Source: Chlamydiota bacterium (GTDB lineage Bacteria; Chlamydiota; Chlamydiia; Chlamydiales; SLFE01). From it: a stretch of DNA of 10,793 nt. The stretch spans positions 1-10,793 of the forward strand of contig JAAKFL010000048.1 of the NCBI GenBank assembly GCA_011065065.1, given 5' to 3'. The notes beneath the pieces were generated by a model, which was given only the letters and a program-made list of their open reading frames with translations, was not told the origin of the DNA and ran no database searches. Made by a program: the position numbers and the translations under genes. Within the stretch, counting starts at the first letter, position 1, and each line of letters begins with the position of its first letter. Shown here one piece after another: positions 1-6,866 of this stretch.

Positions 1-542
1 AAGATCACTGTTTTGCCGCTTTGCGCAAACTCTTTTAATAACTTTAAAATGCTCTGCTGATGACAAATGTCCAGATTGGCTATGGGTTCGTCCAACATCA
101 TCACGGGAGCTTCCGTAATCAGAGAACGGGCAATATAGGCTCGCTGTCTTTCACCTCCAGATAGCTCAGTAATTGGCCTATCTTCCAACATCTCGAGATC
201 TAGCAGCGTTAAAGTCTGTTGATATAACTGGGGGTTCATAGAAACGGCAGGATAAGATCCCATCTCCAAAAACTCCCTCACCGTAAATCCAAAGGTGACT
301 TGTGGATTCTGTGGCACAAGACTCATCACCTCGCTCATTTTTTCTCTCGACAATGCATGTAGGGATTCTCCATTCCATGTGACTTGGCCTGAAGTCGGAG
401 TCCATATTTTTTTTAAAGTCTTCAGAAAAGTCGTTTTCCCGGAACCATTGGGACCTAGAATTCCTGTAATGGTGCCGGGAGTAAACATTAAACAAATGTT
501 CTGAATCATCTCGTTGAATGAAAGATTCTCCACCTTAAGCAT
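1..542 (-). CDS. ABC transporter ATP-binding protein, FecE/BtuD type (3' end cut by window edge)
   Basis: This is the cytoplasmic ATPase that would power the permease encoded just upstream, importing an iron chelate, cobalamin or similar metal-containing ligand. About 180 codons are visible. Walker A GPNGSGKT lies at residues 30-37, the Q-loop glutamine at about 78 (VPQNP), the signature LSGGERQR at 127-134 and Walker B VMMLDEP at 147-153, followed by a D-loop (ANLD). The reading frame leaves the window just after GKTVIL, so the H-loop is not visible. The start ATG (540-542) follows AAGGAG at 549-554 and overlaps the permease stop by 8 nt, indicating translational coupling. The segment before Walker A is about five residues shorter than usual and lacks the usual aromatic SYGG A-loop. 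The family call is firm; the substrate is unknown. Confidence 0.93.
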   Translation of the reverse strand, partial: MLKVENLSFNEMIQNICLMFTPGTITGILGPNGSGKTTFLKTLKKIWTPTSGQVTWNGESLHALSREKMSEVMSLVPQNPQVTFGFTVREFLEMGSYPAVSMNPQLYQQTLTLLDLEMLEDRPITELSGGERQRAYIARSLITEAPVMMLDEPIANLDICHQQSILKLLKEFAQSGKTVI

Positions 543-1533
543 AACATCTCCTTAAGTTCCGTGATTGATAAAGGAGAGCAAAGAAAAACATGCCTCCCAA
601 AATACCAGAGATGTTTCCAATGGTGAGGTAATGGAGATTGAGCAGACGCATGGTTAAATCCAAGCAGGGAAGCATAGTAGCGCCAGCCAACATACACAGG
701 GGAATTAAGGTGCGATGATTGGGGCCATGTAAGGTTCTGACTAAATGAGGAAGCACCAGTCCAAAAAAAGCAATGGTTCCCGTCGCCGCTAAGGCGCCTC
801 CTGACAACAGTGCCACACACAAAAACAGCCGCCACCGCACTTGGGTCACTTCAACTCCCAAATTTTTTGCCTCTTCATCTCCCAATGACAAAATATTCAT
901 CTCGTGGCGATAACACCAAGCACCGAAAAGTCCGACGAGAGTGAGAGGGAGCTGCATATGAACATGCTGCCAATTGCGATTGAAGGTAGAACCCGCTTGC
1001 CATTCCGTAATGATCTGGATAAATGACCAGTTGTCCCGAAAGCAATAAATGACTGCTCCCTGAATGGCAATAAAAATGGTGGAGATAGCAATTCCGGTGA
1101 GAATCAGGTTGGAGATATGAGTGGGGTCTTGCGATTTTGAAAGGGCGATGACTAAGAGTAATGTGAGAAAACACCCGACAATCGCTGCCAAAGGAATGGC
1201 TAAGGGAAACATTATATAGATCCCTGAAAGAAACACCAACAACACCGATAAGCTTCCTCCAGTCGTAATCCCAAGGACTCCGGGCGAAGCCAACGGATTG
1301 TGAAACAAAGACTGCATGATGGCACCAGCAACCGCTAACGAAGCCCCTGAACAGATCAAAACCAAAAGGCGAGGAAGCCGTTCGTCTAACAGAGGATTCC
1401 AGTCAGATCCTCCTTGAAAACGCAACAAAATGCCTTCCCAAACTTCAGGCCAGGCCATCTGGCCATGCCATAATATCCCAAGGGAAACCAAACAGAGAAG
1501 AGCCGTCAATGCGACAACTAATTTGCGACTCAT
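535..1533 (-). CDS. FecCD-family ABC transporter permease
   Basis: This 332-residue, strongly hydrophobic inner-membrane protein fits the BtuC/FecCD/FhuB permeases, which form a dimer of about ten-helix subunits. Family landmarks are RLPRLL at residues 52-57, the long conserved stretch at 63-92 (GASLAVAG, HNPLASPG, LGITTG), the cytoplasmic coupling region with EAKNLGVEV at about 221-229, and GTIAFFGLVLPHLVR at 252-266. The ATG shares its A with the stop codon (TAATG) of the upstream binding-protein gene, and GAGG lies about 8 nt upstream. The 3' end overlaps the ATPase gene by 8 nt. Length and motifs look intact. The sequence does not reveal whether the ligand is a siderophore, haem, cobalamin or an oxyanion; FecCD-type systems are known for all of these. 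Confidence 0.93.
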   Translation of the reverse strand: MSRKLVVALTALLCLVSLGILWHGQMAWPEVWEGILLRFQGGSDWNPLLDERLPRLLVLICSGASLAVAGAIMQSLFHNPLASPGVLGITTGGSLSVLLVFLSGIYIMFPLAIPLAAIVGCFLTLLLVIALSKSQDPTHISNLILTGIAISTIFIAIQGAVIYCFRDNWSFIQIITEWQAGSTFNRNWQHVHMQLPLTLVGLFGAWCYRHEMNILSLGDEEAKNLGVEVTQVRWRLFLCVALLSGGALAATGTIAFFGLVLPHLVRTLHGPNHRTLIPLCMLAGATMLPCLDLTMRLLNLHYLTIGNISGILGGMFFFALLYQSRNLRRCYA

Positions 1534-2630
1534 TAGGGAAGCCTCATCAGGATATCATAAAGATCGTAATACCCCAGCAGACAATGCTGTGATTGTGTCT
1601 CTTGGGTAGCTTGGTCCACAAAATAGACTTGACCGTTTTTGGCAGCTTGCAGCTCTGATAAAGAATTAAGCGGCTGCAGGGAGTTGCTGTCGCCTGAAAA
1701 AATAATGCAGTCTGGATCCAAAGCCACAATATCCTCGATTTCCAACGGGATCCCCCAATCATCATTCTGCTTTTCAAAAAGGGTCTCGTTGATCTTGAGC
1801 CTTTTCAAAAAATTTCCCGTTAGTGTTTTTTGGTTGGGTGCTGAAAAAGTTGTGTGGTGATTGACATAGAGAATTTCTGAGTCTCTGTTTTTTCGGGTCG
1901 CTAAATGATTGTCTAGGGCAAAAAGCGTCGCATCAATAAAGCTGCTTAAAATAAAAGCTTTTGATTCCGTATGAACATTCTGTCCCACAGTCACAATCGC
2001 TTGTTTGAGGTCAGCTTCTGTTGTGACCGAACCTAAGTCAACCATGGGGATTCCCCGCTGCTCCATCACTTGGATGGTACAGGGTTGTGAATAGGGTGAA
2101 ATGAAAGCGAGTGTGTGATCTCCATTTCCAATCGTTTCGAGAGATCGTGGGTCGGCATTGTAGGTGATGTTTTGGAGCTTTTGCGAGGCATAAATATGGT
2201 TCTGGTTGCGGATTCCACGGGGTAATGATGTGATCTTGGTTTCGTCAATAAGTGCTAGAAGAATTCCTGCAGAGAGGTAAGTCTGAGGAAAAAAAGATTC
2301 ACTAGTTCCCTTTTCATTACGACTGTCATCTCTGAGAAGAGCGAGAATTTTTTCCCTTTCCAAACGGCGAATTCCCGGATATCCCTTCTCTTCCAAAATC
2401 TGAGCTTCAAGATCCCACTCCACAATCAGCCGCGTCATCAAATCAAAATCTCCATTGAGTGCGCGAAAAAGCTTGTCGCGATCAATGGGTGTCACTTCAG
2501 AATGAAAAGGAGCTTTTTGTGTGACGGGGAGAACTTGGCGAGAAGCCGTATCGGAATACTCTGTAAAGGCACAGATCCACCAAGCGAAGATGAATAAAAG
2601 GGGAGTGAAGTAGATCAGAAAGTTTTTCAC
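1533..2630 (-). CDS. Periplasmic substrate-binding protein of the FecCD-type importer, N-terminally extended
   Basis: This 365-residue protein precedes the permease with a 1-nt overlap and is the likely ligand-binding subunit. Residues 1-22 are a hydrophobic signal or anchor. A cysteine sits at position 20, but the preceding AWWI is a poor lipobox, so lipidation is doubtful. Residues of about 50-108 form a charged, helix-rich stretch not expected in class III binding proteins. The binding-protein domain then seems to run from about residue 112 (FFPQTYLSAG) to the end, with typical late features (IVALDPDCIIF at 301-311, AKNGQVYFVD at 330-339). The start is GTG at 2628-2630 with GGAG 9 nt upstream. 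It follows groEL by only 25 nt with no terminator between. The family is assigned from context and general layout rather than a strong motif. Confidence 0.75.
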   Translation of the reverse strand: MKNFLIYFTPLLFIFAWWICAFTEYSDTASRQVLPVTQKAPFHSEVTPIDRDKLFRALNGDFDLMTRLIVEWDLEAQILEEKGYPGIRRLEREKILALLRDDSRNEKGTSESFFPQTYLSAGILLALIDETKITSLPRGIRNQNHIYASQKLQNITYNADPRSLETIGNGDHTLAFISPYSQPCTIQVMEQRGIPMVDLGSVTTEADLKQAIVTVGQNVHTESKAFILSSFIDATLFALDNHLATRKNRDSEILYVNHHTTFSAPNQKTLTGNFLKRLKINETLFEKQNDDWGIPLEIEDIVALDPDCIIFSGDSNSLQPLNSLSELQAAKNGQVYFVDQATQETQSQHCLLGYYDLYDILMRLP

Positions 2631-2655
2631 AAATCTTCACTCCCCAAGTTAATTC

Positions 2656-4236
2656 TTAATCTTCATCTTCTGCGTCAATCACCAAGGCTTCGGAAATTAA
2701 GGTAATTCCCGCAGCTGAAGCAGCGTGAATCAATTCGGACTTCACAACTTTTGCAGGATCAATGATTCCAGCTTTCATCAAGTCCTCCTTTTTCCCCGTG
2801 TTGGCATTGTAGCCAATGTTAAATTCAGACTCCAACACCTCAGCCAAAATGACTGAACCATCTTCACCAGAGTTGTGGGCAATTTGTCTCAACGGAGCAC
2901 GACACGCTTTGATGACAATGTGAGCTCCCAGCTCCTCATCTCCCTCCAACTTCAACTTCTCAAGCTCCTGACTCGCTCTCAATAAAGCCACTCCACCTCC
3001 AGGAACAATCCCTTCCTGAACAGCAGCGCGAGTAGAGTTTAAACTATCTTCAGCATCTTGCTTCTTCTGTTTCATCTCCGGTTCAGTAGCAGCCCCAATC
3101 CGAACAATCGCAACACCACCACTCAACTTCGCCTTGCGTTCTTCAAGTTTCTCTTTGTCATATTTGCTAGTCGCTTCTTGAATCTCATTTTCGATCTGCT
3201 TCACACGGGCTTTCACAGCAGTTTCTTGACCTTGACTGATAATCGTTGTGGAGTTATTAGTAATGATCACCCTCTCTGCATGACCCAAAATTTCAGTAGT
3301 GGCCTCTTTCAACGAAATGCCCGTCTCTTCAGAAACCACCGTCGCTCCTGTCAAAGTGGCAATATCCTGCAACATAGCCTTCCGTTTATCACCGAAGCCC
3401 GGAGCCTTCACAGCAGCTGCTTTTAAAGTTCCCCGAAGACGATTCACCACCAGCGTTGACAACACATCCCCTTCAATATCTTCCGCAATGATCAACAGCT
3501 CTCTTCCTGTTGAGGCACTTGCTTGCAATATGGGTAATAATTCGTGAACATTGGAAATTTTGCGGTCCACCAACAGAAGCTGGGCATTCTGCATATCGGC
3601 AATCATTTTTTCCACATTTGTGCAAAAGTAAGGACTGCAATACCCACGATCAAATTGCATCCCTTCCACAACCTCAATCGTCGTGTCAATCCCTTTTGCC
3701 TCTTCAATCGTGATCACACCCTCTTTTCCAACTTTCTCCATCGCATCAGAAATCAGCTGACCGATCTCCGTATTCCCCGATGCCGAAACCGTCGCAATGT
3801 TACGGATTTCATCCTGCGTCTTTACATGTTTGGCCATCTTGTCAATGGAAGCGATCACCGCTTCCACAGCTTTGTCCATTCCACGCTTCACAAGAATCGG
3901 ACTCGCACCTGAAGCAATGTTCTTGATTCCCGCTTCTACTAATGCACGGAGCAATAAAATTCCCGAAGTGGTTCCGTCGCCAGCCTTCTCTTTAATCTTC
4001 TGAGCCATCTCTTTGGCAATGGAGACACCTAAATTTTCAAAACCATCCAATTCAATCTCGTTGACAATACTGTTCCCGTCATTTGTGATGGTGGGAGGTC
4101 CCCAACTCTTTTCAAATCCTACATTGCGCCCCTTTGGCCCTAATGTAAAGGACACAACATCGTCAAGTTGTGCAATTCCTGATAACAATTTTTCCCGTGC
4201 TTCTTCTTCAAATATAATCTCTTTTGGTGTGGACAT
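2656..4236 (-). CDS. groEL: Chaperonin GroEL paralogue (Hsp60)
   Basis: This 526-residue group I chaperonin subunit would fold proteins in an ATP-driven ring. The nucleotide site looks intact: LGPKGRN at 32-38, Asp53 (equivalent to E. coli Asp52), GDGTT at 86-90, Asp397 (equivalent to Asp398) and PGGG at about 412-415. Apical substrate/GroES-contact residues are also kept (GYCSPYF at 198-204, ELLPIL at 232-237, NRLRG at 265-269). It differs from housekeeping GroEL in NDGNSIVNE after the active-site region, SGILLL after GDGTT, and an acidic tail ending DAEDED in place of Gly-Gly-Met repeats. No groES lies nearby; the preceding gene is nadC-like. AAGGAG at 4245-4250, 8 nt from the ATG, supports the start. 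Chlamydiae carry additional GroEL paralogues, and from memory one lies next to murF in C. trachomatis, so this may be that lineage. Confidence 0.93.
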   Translation of the reverse strand: MSTPKEIIFEEEAREKLLSGIAQLDDVVSFTLGPKGRNVGFEKSWGPPTITNDGNSIVNEIELDGFENLGVSIAKEMAQKIKEKAGDGTTSGILLLRALVEAGIKNIASGASPILVKRGMDKAVEAVIASIDKMAKHVKTQDEIRNIATVSASGNTEIGQLISDAMEKVGKEGVITIEEAKGIDTTIEVVEGMQFDRGYCSPYFCTNVEKMIADMQNAQLLLVDRKISNVHELLPILQASASTGRELLIIAEDIEGDVLSTLVVNRLRGTLKAAAVKAPGFGDKRKAMLQDIATLTGATVVSEETGISLKEATTEILGHAERVIITNNSTTIISQGQETAVKARVKQIENEIQEATSKYDKEKLEERKAKLSGGVAIVRIGAATEPEMKQKKQDAEDSLNSTRAAVQEGIVPGGGVALLRASQELEKLKLEGDEELGAHIVIKACRAPLRQIAHNSGEDGSVILAEVLESEFNIGYNANTGKKEDLMKAGIIDPAKVVKSELIHAASAAGITLISEALVIDAEDED

Positions 4237-4244
4237 AGAATGTT

Positions 4245-4250
4245 CTCCTT
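4245..4250 (-). promoter_or_regulatory. Ribosome binding site of groEL
   Basis: AAGGAG on the minus strand stands 8 nt before the ATG at 4234-4236. It fills most of the 15-nt gap after the nadC stop codon (4252-4254), so groEL is read from the same message as nadC. Confidence 0.8.
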
Positions 4251-4251
4251 C

Positions 4252-5106
4252 TTAAATCATTAATCTTAATCGGATATCAGTGGGTGATGAAAAATACGAT
4301 GCGCTCGTCGCAATGCCGTCAACACCCGTTTCTGCAAAACGGCGAACCGTTTCCAAAGTCATGGTCTTGGATTCCAGATAGACTTTCTTCTCAGTTTTAC
4401 GACACATCTTTAAGCCTTTGACCGCTTCGTCCGGAGACATGTTATCGAGCATGATGGAATCACATTCGGTCTGGAGCGCTTGTGCCAGCTCTTTAAAATC
4501 ACAGACTTCTACTTCCACCGGAACATCCGGCAAATAAGTCCGCACGGCCTTCACCGCATCGAGAATCGGTTGATTGCTATCAAAGGCAAAAAAAGCTAAA
4601 TGATTTCGTTTGATAATAAACCGGTGATTCAACCCATGACGGTGATTCACACCTCCACCAACACGAACCCCATACTGCTCCAATGCGCGCAACCCTGGAA
4701 GAGTCTTCCGCGTATCCAGAATCTCGCAATTCAATCCACGTACCTTGTACACATAAGCAGCAATCGCCGTGGCAACCCCAGATACATGTTGGATGAAGTT
4801 CAAAACCGTTCGTTCAGCCGATAACAGCCCCCTCACCGGCCCCGAGATCTTCGCAACCACCGTCCCAGCCTTGACATAATCCCCCTCCTCAACGCGAAGT
4901 TCCAATTCAATCTTAGGATCAACTTTTTGGAAAATCATACTTAAGTAGGGAAGGCCAGCCACAACTGCTTTCTCTTTCAATACAAGCTTGCCCGAAGAAA
5001 ATGTACTCTCCGGAATCAATGCCATCGTCGTAATGTCGCCCGAGCCACTTAAATCCTCCGCCAACGCGGTATCAATAAGACGCTCGATTTCCTGATCAAA
5101 TTCCAT
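4252..5106 (-). CDS. nadC: Nicotinate-nucleotide pyrophosphorylase (NadC)-family phosphoribosyltransferase with unusual phosphate loops
   Basis: NadC converts quinolinate and PRPP to nicotinate mononucleotide in NAD synthesis. The 284-residue length is normal. The first two thirds match well: EDLSGSGDITT at 18-27, AERTVLNFIQHVSG at 97-110, DTRKTLPG at 131-138, GGVNHRHGL at 151-159, EVEV at 198-201 and LDN at 220-222. However, the usual IK(D/E)NH reads IKRNH (165-169), the ESSGG/EASGG phosphate loop reads ESKTM (245-249), and the VGALTHS loop is replaced by ATSASYFSSP (266-275). From memory the last segment resembles the NadC homologue ModD more than NadC. The start is ATG 5104-5106 with AGAGG 5 nt upstream. 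The frame stays open to a TTG at 5238, but those 44 extra residues look non-coding. It heads the tight minus-strand cluster. The fold is sure, the substrate is not. Confidence 0.82.
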   Translation of the reverse strand: MEFDQEIERLIDTALAEDLSGSGDITTMALIPESTFSSGKLVLKEKAVVAGLPYLSMIFQKVDPKIELELRVEEGDYVKAGTVVAKISGPVRGLLSAERTVLNFIQHVSGVATAIAAYVYKVRGLNCEILDTRKTLPGLRALEQYGVRVGGGVNHRHGLNHRFIIKRNHLAFFAFDSNQPILDAVKAVRTYLPDVPVEVEVCDFKELAQALQTECDSIMLDNMSPDEAVKGLKMCRKTEKKVYLESKTMTLETVRRFAETGVDGIATSASYFSSPTDIRLRLMI

Positions 5107-5111
5107 GAAAA

Positions 5112-5116
5112 CCTCT
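5112..5116 (-). promoter_or_regulatory. Ribosome binding site deciding the nadC start
   Basis: AGAGG on the minus strand lies 5 nt before ATG 5104-5106. The alternative upstream starts in the same open frame (ATG at 5215-5217, TTG at 5236-5238) have no comparable site, so the shorter 284-residue protein is preferred. Confidence 0.7.
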
Positions 5117-5283
5117 GCGCGGTTTGAGGGGTCTAGGTGTAAAAAATTATAGTTTTTTGTGTATATAATGAAAAGGTTATTTTGAGCGCCTTTTTCTTCG
5201 CCTTGAAAATGAACCATGTATAAACTCGGGCCTACCAAGCAACAGTCTTAAAGAATAATCTAAAAAATTGTTTTTAATCGCTT

Positions 5284-5306
5284 TACCTTCCTGAAGAACG
5301 AAGGTA
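5284..5306. repeat. Short hairpin in the nadC leader region
   Basis: A 7-bp perfect stem (TACCTTC 5284-5290 with GAAGGTA 5300-5306, 9-nt loop) can be extended by three pairs across a one-base bulge. It lies about 180 nt upstream of nadC. A minus-strand transcript would continue from it into an A/T-rich run but not a clean U-tract, so it is a weak candidate for a terminator or leader structure. Confidence 0.35.
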
Positions 5307-5454
5307 TAAGGGCGTATCAATGTATTCAAATCTTGGTTTTTCTTACCTTTCATAATCTTGGCCCTGCTTGTATTTTTGTTCCTGAGAGGTATTGATCTTA
5401 TCGTATTTTAAGATTCGAGAAAAGCGTTTTTTTTAAAATAAAGATTTGGTTTTT

Positions 5455-5518
5455 ACAGGATAAAAGGATGATCAGGATAAACAGGATAGCTTATATCCTG
5501 ATCATCCTTTTATCCTGT
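5455..5518. repeat. Perfect 25-bp hairpin made of AGGAT units, downstream of the FadL-like gene
   Basis: Arms 5455-5479 and 5494-5518 are exact reverse complements around a 14-nt loop. The left arm and loop contain AGGAT at 5457, 5465, 5474 and 5483, spaced 8, 9 and 9 nt. It starts 14 nt beyond the FadL-like stop codon. A T-tract follows the stem only on the plus strand, so for the minus-strand gene it is not a textbook intrinsic terminator. The design suggests a dispersed intergenic repeat that may also protect or end the mRNA. Confidence 0.8.
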
Positions 5519-5531
5519 TTTTAGCTGGCTC

Positions 5532-6794
5532 TTAGTAGTACAGTCCGAAAGAAAACCCGAAGGCATCTTTAGATTGTCCGTATTTGACGCGAGCTCCTGG
5601 CAGAAAATTCGGCGGATTTAACCCAAGTGGGATTCTATTTTCAACATTATGGTGAAATCCATGGGCATAATAGAACGAAAATTCCTTCTTGCAATCAATT
5701 CTATAAGTAAACCCTGTGGTGATGAAGTCTTGAGTTGTCTCCATGGTCAAGAGGTTCGCAGCTCCGGCCTCAAGCTCTCTTGGCATCGGAGCCCGTGCAT
5801 GTCGATATCCAATGCGGACATTGATGTTGTCATTGACCTGATAGTCAAACCCTGTTCGGAAAAAGATCCGGTCTCTCCAGCCAAATGCCGCTCCGTTGGC
5901 GGCTCCCAAATTACCCGGAATTGCTAACGGGTTGTGTAAAGCAGGGATTTGATTGTATGCGACATGGACAATGTCAAATGCCCAATTTAAACAGGGGAGA
6001 ACCTTTAATGAGATCCCTCCTGCTATTCTTTGGGGACTGTTCAGTCTTCCCTTATCTGCAATGAAGCCCTTGTATCGATTAAATCGAGAGATTTCAGCTT
6101 CAGGTGTATATGAGAGCCCAATTCTGAAACAACCGCCAAATTCTCCTAAGTAACCCACAGTGAGTCCGACACCTTCACCAGTCGAAGCTCCATTTCCTGT
6201 TACAAATCCAGGGGCCGTTGTGTCTGCCTCAAAGTTTTCAAGACCGTTAATCTTAAGTCTTTGGAAGAGAAGGTCCAGAGAAAGTCCTATCGAATGGCCT
6301 GGGCAGATCTCAAAGGCCACTTGAGTAGCCACAATTTCTTGAATATAAGTTAATCGCAAATGGCTGGTCCCTAGATTTGGAAACGGTTGTCCATATTTTG
6401 AGAACGCTTCAGCACGGTTGTAGACCACTAACCCTATGGCTAAATGCTTGTCGCAGTGATAGATCTGTTTGACAACTCCAAAGTGCGGGTTATAGACGTA
6501 ATGCTTGACATAAGGATTAAAATTGCCGTTCTGTGCGGGATTTTGAAAGCCCGTGGCGATGGTCAGCCCGTCACTTCGGATAACGCTGATCCCGACGTCG
6601 GCGCGGCTTCCGACCCAAGTGATGCCGGCGGGGTTATACGCCCCAGCTTCTGCGTCTTGCGGGTAGGCCACCCCGGTGGCTCCAATTCCTAACCCCTTGA
6701 TACTGGCAATAAAGGCTTCCGCGGGTGTCAAGGGAAGGCTTAACAACAGTGTCGTTCCAAGCAGAATCAAACCCTTTAAGAAGCGTCGTTTCAT
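5532..6794 (-). CDS. Outer-membrane beta-barrel protein of the FadL/OmpP1/TodX family
   Basis: This 420-residue protein is a probable outer-membrane channel for long-chain fatty acids or other hydrophobic compounds. A Sec signal peptide covers residues 1-27 (basic MKRR, hydrophobic core, cleavage after AEA). The mature N terminus shows the FadL pattern: glycine-rich start, then AEAGAYNPAGI at about 48-58. Alternating hydrophobic strands follow to an aromatic end (SFGLYY). Five cysteines occur (114, 164, 222, 268, 368), each between two predicted strands where a turn is expected. The start is ATG 6792-6794, preceded by GAGGAG; a longer TTG-initiated reading would place that site inside the gene. 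The minus-strand neighbour rsmI ends 72 nt upstream. The family call is good; the cargo is unknown. Confidence 0.85.
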   Translation of the reverse strand: MKRRFLKGLILLGTTLLLSLPLTPAEAFIASIKGLGIGATGVAYPQDAEAGAYNPAGITWVGSRADVGISVIRSDGLTIATGFQNPAQNGNFNPYVKHYVYNPHFGVVKQIYHCDKHLAIGLVVYNRAEAFSKYGQPFPNLGTSHLRLTYIQEIVATQVAFEICPGHSIGLSLDLLFQRLKINGLENFEADTTAPGFVTGNGASTGEGVGLTVGYLGEFGGCFRIGLSYTPEAEISRFNRYKGFIADKGRLNSPQRIAGGISLKVLPCLNWAFDIVHVAYNQIPALHNPLAIPGNLGAANGAAFGWRDRIFFRTGFDYQVNDNINVRIGYRHARAPMPRELEAGAANLLTMETTQDFITTGFTYRIDCKKEFSFYYAHGFHHNVENRIPLGLNPPNFLPGARVKYGQSKDAFGFSFGLYY

Positions 6795-6800
6795 CCTTTC

Positions 6801-6806
6801 CTCCTC
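6801..6806 (-). promoter_or_regulatory. Ribosome binding site deciding the FadL-like start
   Basis: GAGGAG on the minus strand is 6 nt upstream of ATG 6792-6794. It places initiation directly before the MKRR signal peptide and argues against the in-frame TTG at 6819-6821. Confidence 0.85.
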
Positions 6807-6866
6807 ATAATCACAAGTCAATATAAATCATAAAAATGTGACTATCTGATAAAAAGTTTTTTAAGT

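Larger units (their letters stand above)
5107..5531. other. Gene-free spacer between nadC and the FadL-like gene
   Basis: This 425-nt AT-rich stretch holds no convincing gene on either strand. It should contain the promoter of the minus-strand nadC cluster, but no well-spaced -35/-10 pair stood out. It does hold a short hairpin at 5284-5306 and a perfect 25-bp hairpin at 5455-5518. A TATAAT at 5163-5168 on the plus strand lacks a matching -35 and drives nothing visible. Confidence 0.6.

Noticed and set aside
3058..3912. Plus-strand open frames opposite groEL
   Set aside because: They are low-complexity shadows of a highly conserved gene and show no starts with ribosome sites or known motifs.
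5107..5238. 44-codon N-terminal extension of nadC to a TTG codon
   Set aside because: It has no ribosome site and an AT-driven composition, and the shorter start has AGAGG at proper spacing and gives the normal family length.
5455..5518. Intrinsic terminator of the FadL-like gene
   Set aside because: On the minus strand the stem is followed by GTAAAAACC rather than a U-tract; the T-tract is only on the plus strand, where no gene leads in.
6795..6821. TTG start adding nine residues to the FadL-like protein
   Set aside because: The extension reads through the GAGGAG ribosome site and would place acidic residues before a standard signal peptide.
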